In this document: positions 21,754-35,100 of the stretch, in pieces
Layout of the letters: each line of letters begins with the position of its first letter
How positions within the stretch are numbered: the stretch's first letter is position 1
NCBI GenBank assembly: GCA_902729315.2
Contig: LR746264.1
Coordinates: 6,659,878 to 6,723,877, forward strand
Length of the DNA stretch: 64,000 bases
Reading direction: 5' to 3'
DNA from: Spirodela intermedia
Taxonomy: Eukaryota; Streptophyta; Magnoliopsida; Alismatales; Araceae
Position numbers and translations under genes: made by a program
The notes under the pieces: generated by a model
Databases searched by the model: none
What the model saw: only the letters and a program-made list of their open reading frames with translations
What the model was told of the DNA's origin: nothing

Positions 21754-24700
21754 GGGTACGAAGGTTCTCCGGCCAACCGACCATCGCCGCCGCCGCAGCG
21801 GCGGAGGATGATTCTTTAATTTTTTCTTCAGTGATGCGTGGAGACTGTCTGCTGGTTTTGGGTAATGGGCTTTAGAGAACGGACCTGGTCATGAGGCGGA
21901 TGATCGAAGCCGTGTTGTGCAGATCCCCAATCTGTCAGCTTTCGGTGAGGGAAGATCTGTAATGATGAGAAAGGTATTGTCACATTTGTAAAATGATCTG
22001 ATTTCTTATCAACAGTATCCACCATGTTTTTTCGACGATGGTCAACAGGAACCCTCTGTCTTTTCTCGATTCCTCTGGGATTCCTCTGGGCGGCCACCTG
22101 TAGCATGAGCCTGTGCCCTTGGATTCATCCACTCAGAACGAGAAAGGCAGACCCGTGGATTTTCTGGGAAGCTTGGGTCCAAATATGTCTATGATCCTGG
22201 TCAATGAACCAGTAAGAACGAGAACAGTGCCCGTTGACTCAGACTCCAAAAACAATGCAGATTAACTCATCTCTTGGGTGAACCTCGATTTTAACCTGAA
22301 TTGCATAATAAAAAAAATGGAGGGTGAATTGAGTTTTTGAACAGGATGAGCTACTGATCTTGGGACCCATTCCTCCCTGTCTAACACCCAGAATAAGAGG
22401 GACGCTCATACTGGATAGACCAGTGAATTCACTTCAAGGCGGCTTGCTGTTGCATCTGGGGGAGGACGAAAGGTTACTGTCAACAGGGATCTGTACAATC
22501 ACCATGGATATCTTGATACGGTAGTTTGAAAACTACAGAATGGAAGGGATGGATAATTATTATGATGCAGATGGATAATTACTATCGACAGTGTGGTTCT
22601 GAAACTGCTGATAGGAATGAATGACTTCCGTAGTGCAGAAGATGATTATTACTGTAGAACCATTTGCCAGGATTTCTCACCACTTGAGTTTTTCATCTGC
22701 TCTAGATGAGATCGAGAGTTTAAAGCTTCAAAACTGGTATGAACGAAAAATTAGTCAGGAATTTCTGTCCGGCAGTTGCCATCTCGAAGCTCGTGCTAGT
22801 ATCGGTTCCTTATGCCATCCGGCGTGTGATGGTCATGTAGATGGGATTCAATCTCCACAAAAATCTGACGCCTCCTATCCCCGATCTAGTGCTGCTTCTA
22901 GTGGTGATTCCTGGGACAACCCCTAAAATTCAATGGCCTTAATCTCATCTGGAAATCAGATCCCCTAAGATTCAATTCAAACCAATGAGTAAATTCAAAT
23001 TCAATTCAGCGAGTAAATTCAAATCAACGTGCGCTTCTCCTCTCTGCTTTGACTTCCCTCGGGAGGGTAAAAGGAAGATGCCGAGCAGATCGGCCTTGCC
23101 TTCCTACCCGTCCTTCGGAAAATCAGTGAACAAAGATCGCCACCAATCCGATAAGTAATCTGATCGAAGATCTGGAAAATACTGCTCGAGGGAGGCATAC
23201 GTGGGACGGTCAACGTCGGACGAATCGCCGGAGCTTTCTCCGCCACCATCGGGACTCCCTCGTCTGTCCCCAGCCGGGCACTGCCGGTGCCGCTGGCGGG
23301 AAAGGCCCCGATATAAACCGCGTCAAGGTGAGATTTAACATTTATTAATATATAGGAAATCTTTAAAAAAATAGCTTAAAAAATTTACATTACCAACGGG
23401 TCCGGACACGAGACTGGTTGATAGTTCAAAATTTTCAAAATAAATTATAATAATATGTTTTATGATATAATTTTCATCTATGGTGAGGTGAAAAAACGCA
23501 TTTTTTAATATCCATCGATATATTAATTAAAATGACGTCATAAACCTGATTCCCTTCTAGGGACAAAATCGATTATTTCGTGAAATGGCTCATCGTTGAA
23601 CGATAAAATGGGGAATAATCGTACGATATGAACTGATTATGTCAAAAAACTGGATCGGATTCTCGTCTGGGTAACGATGAACTGCGCTAATAATTCTCAC
23701 CATTAAACGAAAAGAAGATCGAATCATGGGGATGATCAGGGTTTCTCTGTGTTCGTAGATTACTGAAGCATGGCGCATTTTTGTCACAGAGTCTGAAATT
23801 CCTGGCTCAACTACGATCTAAGGGCCTAAATCTGAGCATTTTCCCGACTACCAGTTAGGGTTTTCTGGTAATTAAAGGGTTCCATCGAGGGTTGCCCCGG
23901 CCGCGGCGAGATCGGCAGTGAGTGAACGCAGTTGAGCTGGTAGAGATCCATTCCGTGAAGCAACGTCCAACTCGCCCATGGCTAGCCGCAGCTTGAGGAG
24001 GAGGACATCGGGGGGATCCCTTCCCTCTTCTTCCTCATCACCCATGCGCTAGGGTCAGAAGAGGAAGAAGAAGACTAGGGCGGCCACCTGGCGCAGAGGG
24101 GGTTCTGAGATGAGCATCTGACGGTTCTCTGCTGCACTCGTCGAGCTTCGGTGCTATCTCGGGAGTGGGACAAACGTGGGAGGTGGGCTACAGAGACGAG
24201 GGCCTCGGTGATCCGTTAAACACGGGAAGACCAGCTCCGCGCTCGTGCGCTCACAGGAAGCCCCGCCGTTAAGGACCGGTCTCCCGATTCCCCTCCGCCA
24301 CTTCCTCCCCGCCTTCTGCGATCGGACCCCTCTCAGATAACAGCGACAGCCTGTTCCGAGTTGATCTTGCTCGTGGAATCGCGAGTGTGATGATTCTCCT
24401 TGGCGGCGCCCTCCATTAGCAATGTACGTAAGCCTCGACTTCCCCTCGGGGGTCTCCGATTTCCTTGTTTGCCTCCATTTCTGCTTCGTTTTCGTCCCTC
24501 GGGGCGACAAGATCATTCCCGAAGGCTTGGAGAATCCCCGCCATTGTAACTAAGATGGGCGACTAAAGAATTCTTTCTATGCTTTGAGCGGAATTTCGTC
24601 GAACAGTTGGGCGGCATAAGTGATCGCAACTCGGATCACATCGACGATTCCCTGTACTCGCCCACTGATCCTTCAGGTAGAAGTTTTCTATCAGCGATAC

Positions 24701-26200
24701 GCGCGCGCATAGTAAAACCAATTGAGGCCGGGCTCGCCCTTGGCTCAGACTTGTCCGGTCTCAGTGAATTCGTATGTTCTTCTTTGCCTGGCGCAATGGA
24801 GACGCCCATTGATGCACTGTATGGTGACAAGTATGGTCCCCATATCTCCTTCAGTTGGTAGTCTATCATCTCCGATGGGATGCATTTCCTTGAGATATGA
24901 GGGCATTGTGCCCACATTATTGATTATGCGACATCTCCGAGACAAACGTGATCTGGGTTCTAATAATTCCAAAAATAATCCATGATTTTTATCTAGACAT
25001 GTTATTAGATCCGTGATAGATTACATATCTGAGCGACAATCAGAATGCTTGGATGGGTTTTGATTCAGTGTTCGATCTTGACAGCATTGGTCGCCGCCAA
25101 ACCTTGTGATGATTTTCTAGGCACATTTCAAGTCGCCATTATGCGAAGGTTGTTCTCAGAAAAACTTTTGTGCTGTGGCCAGTGGATTGGATGATCTGCC
25201 TAAAACAGTCACAGGGGATAAGATCTTTTTGAATACAGATGTGGGTCAAAATGGCTAGTTTCTCTTCCTAATATTCAATAATTAATGTTCTCTGAACACT
25301 GTTCTTGAAAGAAAGCATGATGGTGAATTTTCTGATTTCCGTCATAAATACTTGGTCTGCAGTTGGAATCTTTGATTCATAAAAAATATCATTTCTATGG
25401 TCTGTTTTTTTGCCTGGAGGAATGGACCAATTTCTTCAGGAACTATAACTTAGTTTAAATGGAAGTTTCATCTAACTGCACAATTTATTGATGATGTCCA
25501 CTTGGTTTATTATAATTTATTGAGGTGGTCCAGGTAAGTGCGTGCTTGATCCTAACTGCTCTATTGTATTATTTCATCTCTCATGCTTGCTATTCATCAC
25601 ATATTTGTGTAGTTGAGATTCCCGTCACCCACCAAGCATCAATGGAGTTCTTACCTTCGGAGTGTTTTTTTTTTTTTTGATTGTGCGAGCTCAATGTTAT
25701 ATGCCATCTCATTCGTTTTCATTATGTCTATTAATTGCATTCTAGTGGTTTTTTGTTTAATTGTATGGCTTCTCTGGTTTGCATTTGGTGAATCTCGACT
25801 ACACAAATATGTGATGAAGAGCAAGCATGAGAGATTAAACAATACAATATAGCAGTTAGAACAAAGCATCAATGGAGTTCTTACCTTCGGAGAGTGTTTT
25901 TTTTTTTTTTTTTTTTTTTGATTGTGCGAGTTCAATATTATATGCCGTACAACTCATTCTGGCTATTAATTGCATTCTAGTGGTTTTTTGTTTAATTGTT
26001 TGGCTTCTCTGGGTTGCATTCATTTCCTAATCATCGGTTATTGCATGAAGATATCAGCAGGACTGAGACAGGAACTTCTATTGATGACAATATGATGCCG
26101 GCATCTGATAGCTTGCCAACAGCCTTGTGGCACAGGGACATCTTCTCCGTATAATGAGACCATACATAATAGATGTGGAACATCGATTTGGTGTCATAAA
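21754..26200. other. 4.4 kb intergenic region before the DPD1-like gene
   Basis: Starts with the COBRA-like trailer and ends with the presumed DPD1 leader. Contains a telo-box-like TAGGGTTT near 23857 and an imperfect tandem duplication (25634-26020). Short open frames at 22621-22926 (+), 23019-23249 (-) and 24607-24861 (+) have no recognisable family and are not called. The AT-rich right half could hold a 5' UTR intron of the downstream gene, but this cannot be shown. Confidence 0.5.
25634..26020. repeat. Imperfect tandem duplication of about 155 bases
   Basis: Copy A (25634-25785) and copy B (25864-26020) share the same order: AAGCATCAATGGAGTTCTTA, a T-run, GATTGTGCGAG, then ATTAATTGCATTCTAGTGG. 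They differ by substitutions and T-run length, and 78 unrelated bases separate them. It lies just before the DPD1-like gene. Confidence 0.85.
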
Positions 26201-29109
26201 ATGTCCCTAGCTGGAATTTGGTCTGCGAACTTCCATCAATTGAGAAACAGTTTTGGAAGTTGCTGCGGTCACAAGCTCTTCAGATTCCAAACAATTGTGG
26301 TGTCCGAGAAATCATTTGGCAGTAGGAGAGGTAGATGGCAACCTATGAACACAAAGGTAGGAGGAAGAAAGCAGAACCCAGATGCCGGCAAGCCCTGTGA
26401 TATTGATCTCAAGCATTTGGATGCATCTGTTGGATCGTCGACAGTAAGTATCAAGGAATCAGGATATGAATTTCAGAATGTTCAGTACTACAACATCCAG
26501 CGAAGGATTATTGATGGTAAAGTAACTGAGTGGCCTGCAGTAGTGCTGGTTTTCGACATTGAGACCACAGGGTTTAGTCGTAAAAGTGAGAGAATTATTG
26601 AGATCGCCATAAGGGATCTCCTCGGAGGAAGGAACAGTACTTTTCAGACCCTAGTCAACCCTGAAAAAGTCGTACTGAATTCAAATATCCATGGAATTAC
26701 CTCACGGATGGTCAGCAGACCCGATGTACCAAGGTATCCGTTTCCCAACACCTAAAATCGTTTTTTTTTTAATTTTATATCATTAATCGCACCATGTAAT
26801 GCACCTATGCTTTTCTTTCATCTGATTTCTGGGCTTGAATGCTTATTAAAAATTTGCAAAAACCGATGGGCTTTCCCAAAGTCAACTCTAGAGGTTTTCG
26901 TCACCCACATAGAGGAAAAAAAATAAAAATCAAGCAACTATTCCTTCTGAGTGGTGAATGCAATTACTATCTCTCTTTCTGTTTAGCTTGGTGTGACTAC
27001 ACATTGATAGATTGTAGACAGCAAACTAGCTCAACGGCGTGCAAAGATATTCTCTTACCAGGTATCTCATAGTTCAGGAAATTCTTAGCAGTATGAAGCC
27101 GGAAATCTCAGAGCTGTGTGGATGTTGAAATGTGAACTGCCCTCCTTCAGAAGAACATACTTCACTGCCTATATGTGATCGTGAAGGGAGAAGGAAAAAA
27201 GAAAGACTCGGAATTTTTTTTTCTATATTCATGATGATCAATTTAATCATAAAAAAATGTAAAATATAGTCCAGATCGGATGATCTTGATTGCCTTTTGC
27301 CGTTTTCTCCCCTTAATTTGCCTTCTTGAAATGCCTGTTGCGGGGACTTAAATGTTCTTTGGGCTCCTCTGGTAAATATTAGTTGGATTCCTTGCCAAAA
27401 AAACCGCGGTATAACGATGGATGATAGAAACAGAAATGCGGTCTAAATGAGCGTGCTAAAGTTAGGGCGTTAGTGTGAGATGTGTGCGAGTTGCCAGGTT
27501 GAGCAAAGCAAATTAGAGGCAAGCTAATAGGATTGGTGAGGGTAAGTCTACGACTAAAAATATGTTTGGAACATGCAGGGAGTTGAACTGGTAAATACCA
27601 AGAAACTAGTAGATAACTAGACCATACCCCAGTAAATAATTCGATTATCTATGAGATAACTAGAATAATAAATACATTCTTACAAACCTGAAGAAGCTCC
27701 TTCTGATTAGCCTATGTGATCGACTCATGCTGGTCAGTCAATGCTATCATTCTTAGACAAACAGACGGAATGTAACCATGTGAACCATACTTACCATGAA
27801 CTGCAGCTGTGGAGCTCTGTGGGCTAAACGATTTGCCTAAGCATACGCAGATTTCAGTTTCTTAGATATTTAATGTAGTATTGTATTCTCATGCCATTTT
27901 TTTTCATTTTGGAATGTAAATGCAATTTATCTATGAGGGTCATTTAGATCACTTGTCACCTTCCAGATTTTGGATCGGTAGAAGGATTCGGTGCAGGATT
28001 GAAAAAATTAGGATGAAGATACCCTTCTCTCCAGTGAAGAAAGTAGGATTGAAGCATTGAATCATATGTACGTGGACTGGTATTGGAAGTGCGCGTAGGT
28101 TGGACTGTAGGGCATTCCATCTGTTGGTATGCTCCAGTGGCGATCTTCATGCCTTCCCAGCTCCTCGCGACTGATGGCAGCTTCTTTTACCTACTGGAAG
28201 GATGTTTCGGACTGATTTCAGCTTATTGATGAAACCGTGAAGCAGACGGCTAAAATTTTGTCAAACTGAGCATTGACTTACCTCAGAGGAGATTGCAGGG
28301 GGCGGAGAGCGGACGGGCCAGTGGGCAGGGGTTGACTCTCTTCTCTGGTTTAATCGTAGGCAGAGATTGAAGAAATAATATAGACGAGTGGATGGAGGAA
28401 GGATAGATATCAGTATATCTATTCGATGGGACGGGGACGGGGACCTTCGTACAACTCAATTGCTTGTTCGTGTTTCTCTTGGCATCCCGGAAGCCCGCGA
28501 TCTGATCTCTTGAATTCTAACATCGTCCCATATTCGTCCTTCACGGGGCATGGCCATCTGAAATCGCTGCTTATTCCGCAGGATGGGAGACCTCATCCCC
28601 CTGTTGATCCAATATGTGCGGAGCCGTCAAATCTCCGGGAAGCCCGTCCTCTGGGTCGCTCACAATGGCCGCCGCTTCGACGTGCCCTTCATCATCAGCG
28701 AGTTCCAGCGATGCTCCGTGGATGTTCCTCCGGACTGGCTCTTCGTCGACACCCTCCCTCTCGCCCGCCAGCTTGTGAAGCCCGACGGTCCGCCTCCCCG
28801 TCGTCTCGCCCTGATCTGATACGCCTCCTCCCTTCCGTTTTTTTCTCCTCACGGCCTCCTCCCTTCCCCGCCTTCCTCGCAGGATCGAAGCTCCCGTCCT
28901 TCTCCCTGAACGCGCTGAGGGAACACTACGAGATCCCGCTGGAAGGCCGCGCCCACAGGGCGATGCAGGACGTCATGACCCTGTCGCTGGTGCTGCAGAG
29001 GATGTCGTTCGAGCTGAAGATCTCGGTCTCGGAGCTCATGCGGGAGGCCTTCCGGGCCTCCGACGTCGCCGTGGCCAAGGGGATTCCGCCGCCGCCGCCC
29101 TCCGTCTAA
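26201..29109 (+). CDS. DPD1: DPD1-like organelle DEDDh exonuclease
   Basis: Mg-dependent 3'-5' exonuclease. In Arabidopsis, DPD1 degrades plastid and mitochondrial DNA in pollen and ageing leaves. Three exons (26201-26733, 28582-28787, 28883-29109), GT-AG, closing to 321 residues against about 316 in Arabidopsis. Residues 1-65 are basic and Ser-rich, fitting a dual organelle transit peptide. The DEDDh residues are visible: D119 and E121 in VFDIETTG, D211 in HNGRRFDVPF, and H271/D276 in HRAMQD. The conserved TFQTLVNP and HGIT lie between. Intron 1 is 1.85 kb. Exon 1 is AT-rich, whereas exons 2-3 are very GC-rich. No earlier in-frame ATG exists before the upstream stop, but an extra upstream coding exon cannot be ruled out. 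Confidence 0.92.
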
Positions 29110-29626
29110 CTCCGGCGTCATTTCCGGCGACTCATTTCAGATCATCACTGACTGCTATTTCTCGGGTAATCATCTGTTAGAACTTCTCTATTCTTTTCGG
29201 GGCGTTTCCACAGAGACGAGCCACTCCTGAATGAATTCTTTTTAGCGGGAAATGTTGGGGTAATTCCTGGAAGAAGAGGTGTTTGGTTTGGGTGAAAGAG
29301 GAGGAAAACCAAATGTTGTGGTGGGATCCTTTGTGTGGGAAACCAAATCCCCGATCCAAAGGGGTGGGGTTACGTGGTCTGCTTTCCGGGAGACGCTTTC
29401 GCGCCAGAAACCTGGGTATAAATACATGCGGGGTTCGCTTTCCGTCCTCTTCGGCGCCTAACAGACATCACCTCGCCACAGTCTGCGCGCGGAAGCTCCT
29501 GCAAGTTGAGCTCCTCATCATCTTCTTCGATCTTCACCGGCTCCAAGATCTGGAGGGAGGAATGATGGTACTGATGTTTCTCGTCTTCTCTAGTTGGTAG
29601 TGTTCGCAGGGAGAGATCTGTGTGTC
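29110..29626. other. DPD1 3' UTR and promoter of the CCCH gene
   Basis: A compact 0.5 kb spacer between two co-oriented genes. It contains a good TATAAATA box 203 bases before the CCCH start codon. Confidence 0.6.
29417..29424 (+). promoter_or_regulatory. TATA box of the CCCH zinc-finger gene
   Basis: TATAAATA followed by GC-rich leader sequence. The spacing allows a leader of about 170 bases. Confidence 0.6.
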
Positions 29627-30844
29627 ATGGAGGGAGGGATCACGCTGCCGTTTTCGTCTACTTCCGTCGCGGAGATCCCCGCGTCCTGCTGCTCCGACGA
29701 GGTCGCCGGCGCGGGGAAATCCTCGTCCACGGCGGCCGGTGTTTCGGCCGACTTGATGGACCTCCAGAGACGGCAGATCTTGCGCGAACTCCAGGTCACT
29801 GTCGACCGCTACAACGACTCCTTCCGATCTCTCAGTCTCATGCTCGCCGACCTTGAGCTTCTCCGTCAAGAAAATCTCGCGCTGAGGGCGGAGAACCTCG
29901 AGTTCTCTCTCTTCTTGGAGGAGGAGAGGAACAATGTGCTGGCGGCGAATCCTGAGAGCTGTGGGGTCCTAGATCCCAGATCGACCGTCCCACAGATCGG
30001 TATGGATGAGAATTTGCCCCCAGGAGACGGAATTATCCCTAGGAACGAGAAGACTGGGGTTCTTGGCGTCGTGCCAAAGAGCATCTCGATCCGTTCCAAG
30101 GGCTTTCTGGCGGTGGATCATGCATCTGGTAGAAGCGGCGGGACAGCAGAGGACGTGAGCGCGAGCGGCAATGTAATTACGCGCCATTCTCAGCCGCAGC
30201 CTCTGGCTTCCGTACAGGTAAAGGTCGTAGGAGCCATGTTTCCAGATCCTCAGTAATATCTAAAACAAAATACAAACAAAGAAAACTAGACGTCCGATCG
30301 TTGGCCCCTCAGGTTTTAGTCTCAGATTTCAGTTGGCATCGACTCCCGACCTCTATCTGGAAGTTCAGCTTTCACTTTCTGTATCTTTAAAAATGTTTGG
30401 CGCCTATTCCGTGTGGTTTTAATGAGTTCATTCCACACCTAGGATCTCGTCTCTATTGCGTTGGGAAGAAAAATAAGGACTAAAAGTCCGACGTCATTAT
30501 TTTTTTCTGTGAATTTGTCTCTTATTGACGACTTTGCCCGGTGTTTGTCATTTGTTGGACTAATGGAGCAGGTTGGAGAAGCAGACGGTATGGGCATTTC
30601 TGTAGAAGTGTTCAACCAAGGAATGGCCAAGACCGAGCTCTGCAACAAGTGGGAGGAGATGGGATGGTGCCCCTACGGGGATCAGTGCCAGTTCGCTCAC
30701 GGTGTGGATGAACTTCGTCCGGTGATTCGCCATCCCCGGTACAAGACTCAGCTCTGCCGCATGATCGGCGGCCCTGGCGGTTGCCCATATGGCCACAGGT
30801 GTCATTTCCGTCACGCCCACCTCCATACGCAGAACAGCCAATAA
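29627..30844 (+). CDS. Tandem CCCH zinc-finger protein, C3H14/C3H15 type
   Basis: RNA-binding TTP/TIS11-type protein. Two exons (29627-30217 and 30572-30844, GT-AG, phase 0) give 287 residues. Two fingers of form C-x8-C-x5-C-x3-H are complete: C221/C230/C236/H240 and C259/C268/C274/H278. The 18-residue linker and the lead-ins AKTEL and YKTQL match animal TTP-class proteins that bind AU-rich mRNA. In plants this spacing marks C3H14 and C3H15 (CDM1), which act in anther callose turnover and secondary wall control. Residues 45-104 form a likely coiled coil ([11 protein letters not shown], then [20 protein letters not shown]). The protein ends eleven residues after the second finger. The start codon fits the TATA box position. 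Function in this plant is inferred from family. Confidence 0.93.
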
Positions 30845-32178
30845 GCCAGGTAAAATTGGCACGATCTCTTATAATCTTGTCACTCTAACAGTTTTTTCTG
30901 CAGATCGTAGACGATCAGTAACCCATACACAACCTGCATAATCGTCTTTTGTACAAGAATGACTAGAAACAACTTCAATCTTGTCCTCGGACGGGCCCAT
31001 GCTGTATCTTTCGATATACTGTCAACGCGTGATTGTGATTACGATATCTTCAGGTTATTCTTGTTTATTTTGGGGTATCGTTCGATTTGAGGTAGGTCGC
31101 CGCACCGTATGACAACGGCATGCGCACAATGTCATCTCGTTTCTTGGTTCGTTCCACGGAATGACGTAATATCACGGTATGAAATCTGACCCTCCTCTTT
31201 CAATCTTTCGTCACGAGGCCATCGATTCCTCATGCAAATCAGCATACGAGTGAAAAAGGTCTTGGCATCGGAGACGATTATATGCTCCCTTTATTAAACA
31301 TTCACAGTCCAAGAGTCGACAACACATTTTTGTCGCCATCGATACTCTTAACTTTACAAAACTTTTTTTAATCCAGTAGCGGTATTCCTCCCACCCACGG
31401 AACCACTGAACCTGACGGTCGGGACTAGTAATAGACAGACTTAGGGTAGTTAGTGGCGTCACTCTATAATATGAACACATGACTCGAAAAAAATAAATGA
31501 GAGGAGGGAAACCCCTTGACAATCCATCTGCTCGCCGTAATCACTGGTCCTACGGCAGTCGTTCTTTCGTCGATGGAGACGGCCCTGGAGGAATCCACCG
31601 TGGGGCGGGCAGCATCTGGTTCAGCATCCCGAAAATTACAGTTGAATGATTGACGAGTATAGTCGGTCACCCCGTGACAACAGGTCATCCTCCTCAGCAG
31701 GTTTTAAAGCATCTGACGGGGCCAGCCGCGCACGGCGGATGGAACTGATCATTATCCGTGCATCGCGTTTTGTATTCTCTTTTCGAGTCTCTGTCAGTCA
31801 GTCGAGTCGCTCACGTTTTTGTTTTCCGCCGCACGGTGGAATTGCTGGGCCATTTTTTTTGCTGTCACTATGGGCCCCCCCTGTAGCGGCTGCTCTCCGG
31901 CTGGCTTCCTCGGTTCCTCCACCCCCCGCCATATCTTTCCCCCCTCCACCCCCGCCCCCCGATGCCACGTTGCCCGTCCATCTCACACGTCTTTATTCGT
32001 TCTGCGCCAGTTGAAGCTGTTTATTCATAGACATCAGACTCGTCGTACGTACGTTTCCAACTCTCCGAGCACCGAGCAGAAGGCCGCCGCCTCCGTTGGT
32101 AATCACTATCAGCAGCTGAAGGGTGGGAGGAGGGGGAGGAGCTGGTGAACTTTTTTAGGGTTTCCGGCGGAGGGATCT
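30845..32178. other. Intergenic between CCCH and Di19 genes
   Basis: Holds the CCCH trailer, unremarkable AT-rich DNA, and a C-rich stretch (31860-31970) before the Di19 leader. A TAGGGTTT telo-box lies 16 bases before the Di19 start codon. No gene supported. Confidence 0.55.
32156..32163 (+). promoter_or_regulatory. telo-box (TAGGGTTT) in the Di19 leader
   Basis: Exact motif immediately before the Di19 ATG, probably within the transcribed leader. Confidence 0.4.
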
Positions 32179-35100
32179 ATGGAAACCGACCCATGGAACC
32201 GCTTTGCCGCAGAGTTGAAGAGGCGCGAGGATGTTTTCCAATCCCGATCAGGTAAACTCATTATCGGGTGCTCATTTAGGATTGTTTTCTTCTTTTCTCG
32301 CCGTCGGGCAAGGGCGACCGGCGTCTAATTCCCTTGCTCTCTTCTCGTCGCCTAGATCTGTACATGGGTTTCGAGGAAGTCGATGGCGGGGATGACGACC
32401 CCCGAGCAGAGCTCCCCTGCCCGTTCTGCTCCGAGGACTTCGACATTGTGGGGTTGTGTTGTCATATTGATGATGAGCACCCAGTTGAGGCAGATAATGG
32501 GGTACGGCTCGCTGGTTTGTATTTGTGTTTTTTGCTGCCCGGGGAGAAAAAGGGGGATTTCCTTTTACAGAGAAGAATTGTCTTCTTTTAGTATATGATG
32601 AATCGAACTGGAAATTAAGTGTTTACTAGTAAAATAAATTACAGACGACGTCCTCTTGAGTACAATTTTCTTTTATGTTCGATGAATGATTAATGCCACC
32701 ACACGTTTTCGGCTTTGGCGCTACTCTTTTGATGCTTTGAACTTCGAATATTGATTTTTAGCAAGCATCTCAGAACAAGGTTCCTTTTGTCTTCTGGTTT
32801 GTTTCGTTATAGATATCTTGACCTTTGGACTTCCCCTTTCCAGCATCCCGATGCTGGTCATTTATTTACCAGAGTCTGCGCGGCAGTGACTTAAAGCTTT
32901 GCTTATCTTCAAAAATTTATTGATAAAGTTCTTTCTCTGGACTTTACACTGAGGGCTTGTCCCCACCACATGCGCATTCATTACTGGAATTTTTTGAATT
33001 TCAAGTCACTCTTAAGGATCTCTTTCTTCTATGGTTCTTTTGTAGCTTTAGAAAATTGCATGTTTAATGTCTTCGTTGATTCTCACTTTCTATTCTCCAA
33101 ACATATCTTCTATGTGTATAGTATTACTGTGATTATTGTTAGGCCCTTTCAACTGGATTGCTAGGTTTTCATTTGACCATTTCCTGGACGGTGAGACATA
33201 GTTTTCTTCTTTTAAGGTTTTTTTTTCGCCATCATTTGCCCTATATTTTGCCTCCAACTTTTCCTTCTCTTGAAGGCTCAACATATTTTTCATTTATAAC
33301 TTCGTGGAACTACCATCAAAATAAATACGTATGTTTTCATTTCTCCTGGCACCATCTGTTTTCCATTTTCATTAAAGCGGAAGATGTGCGGATTCTATTC
33401 ACTTTGAGAGTTCTCACCTTGGCTATCCATGATTTTCCGATTGTAAGTTACGCTAATTCGTGGCATTCACTTGCTATCTCCAGGTGTGCCCTATTTGTGA
33501 GTCCAGGGTTGACATGGATATGGTGGGGCATATAACAATGGAGCATGGGAATTTATTCAAAATATCCTTCTTTCCCCCACAGTTTATGCTTTTCCAGTTC
33601 AATTTCATTTATAAGGGCGATGGTTTAGTACAAATCTGTTGAGTGTTCTTATTTTATTCAAGTTTCTGAGATGCTATAATATTATTAGTTTATCATTTTC
33701 GTTGTCTGTTTGTAGTAATCTGCGCCGTTCATTTCTTCTATTCTTTGTTATCCTCAACCACAATAGTCACATGCAAAGCAGAAGAAAACTGCTCAAAGGC
33801 TATTCAAGGTCGAATTCTAGACTCGCGTTGCTGAGAAAGGAACTGCGAGATGGGCATATACAATCTCTCATGGGTGGATCCTCATATGCACTTAACCAAT
33901 ATGCGCGACCAGATCCTTTATTGTCAGCTTTTATTTCGACCTTCTCTTCAGCTGATTCATCAAAATATGTCGAGCCACAATCATTTGATGAAGGAAGTAT
34001 GTTAAACAAGAAACTCAACGATGAGATAGCTGATAGGTATGTAGAATCACGAATCGATTTGTTTTTCATTTGTTTCAGTTTTGACTGTTTCCTGTAAACA
34101 TGTTTTTCATATTCAATTGGATGGGCACTTCAAACATTTTTTTTCTCTTCTTTAGTGAGTCGCATTGTAGTATTAAGACTCCGAAATGTCTGCATCATTA
34201 TGAACATCAGGCATTTTTCACACTTACCTTTCAATAAATTCGTCTAGGGACTGAAACTAAACGGACAAATGGATCCGTAAAACTCGCCAAACTAACACTT
34301 GAAGACATGCACTAAGTATGTTTCAATCCAAATGCTTGACTGATACATGGAGCTACGAGTTGTGACACGTGGAGCTGTTATTCAATAAACTCTCTTAGTC
34401 GTATTTTGTTAGTCAGAATTTCCGTCATTGTAGCATATGATGATTCTACAGACAAGTCTTCTCTAAGTGGACCACCCTAAGATAAGATGCTTATTTTGTT
34501 ATGAATCGTCTTTTTTTCACTTGTGCGAGAAGATAATTTTTCTATAGGAAAAATGTGGTGTTCGACTGCATCAGTTTAAGATCGAGTCACACTTATTCTT
34601 GAAGTAGTGGCTAGTTTGGTTTCAACAGAGGAAACCATGGTGAAGGATACAAGTTCTATTTGTTATCTAGTGAAAGTGGAAGGAATAGGTGAGGATTAGC
34701 CACCCTCAGTTTAAAGTAGAGCTTGAAGTTGGACTCGCCGTTACAGTATGTCTGAATTTTTATTAGTAACATAGCTATTGTTTCTCCTTTTTCCTATAAA
34801 CCCTTATATCTCAATACGTAGAAAATATTGACCTGTCTGTCTACCTCATGGAAGGACTCACAACCATGGACTAGTAGTATGGAGTGATGAGGAAGAATAC
34901 CAAGAGATGTTTACTGAAACAGACTTCCATTTGATACCCCGGTTTCGAATGTCGGATCCGTTGGTCTTCTCGCTTTCAAGAAGTTTTCACATCACTTTGT
35001 TCAAAATGGACGTAGTTGTCTTCGAGTCGAGCATGCAGCACTAGCGGAAGTCTGCTCGTGTGCAATGGTTAAGACGATCATATTTATATGTGTCCACATT

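Noticed and set aside
22621..22926. 101-residue plus-strand frame after the COBRA-like gene
   Set aside because: Low-complexity composition without a domain; no supporting promoter or splice context.
24607..24861. 84-residue plus-strand frame before DPD1
   Set aside because: No recognisable family, no flanking exons found, and it lacks clear codon bias.
26734..28581. DPD1 intron 1 as a second U12-type intron (donor GTATCCGTTT)
   Set aside because: The donor is close to the GT-type U12 consensus, but the end has no TCCTTAAC-like branch site within 10-20 bases and looks like an ordinary U2 acceptor.
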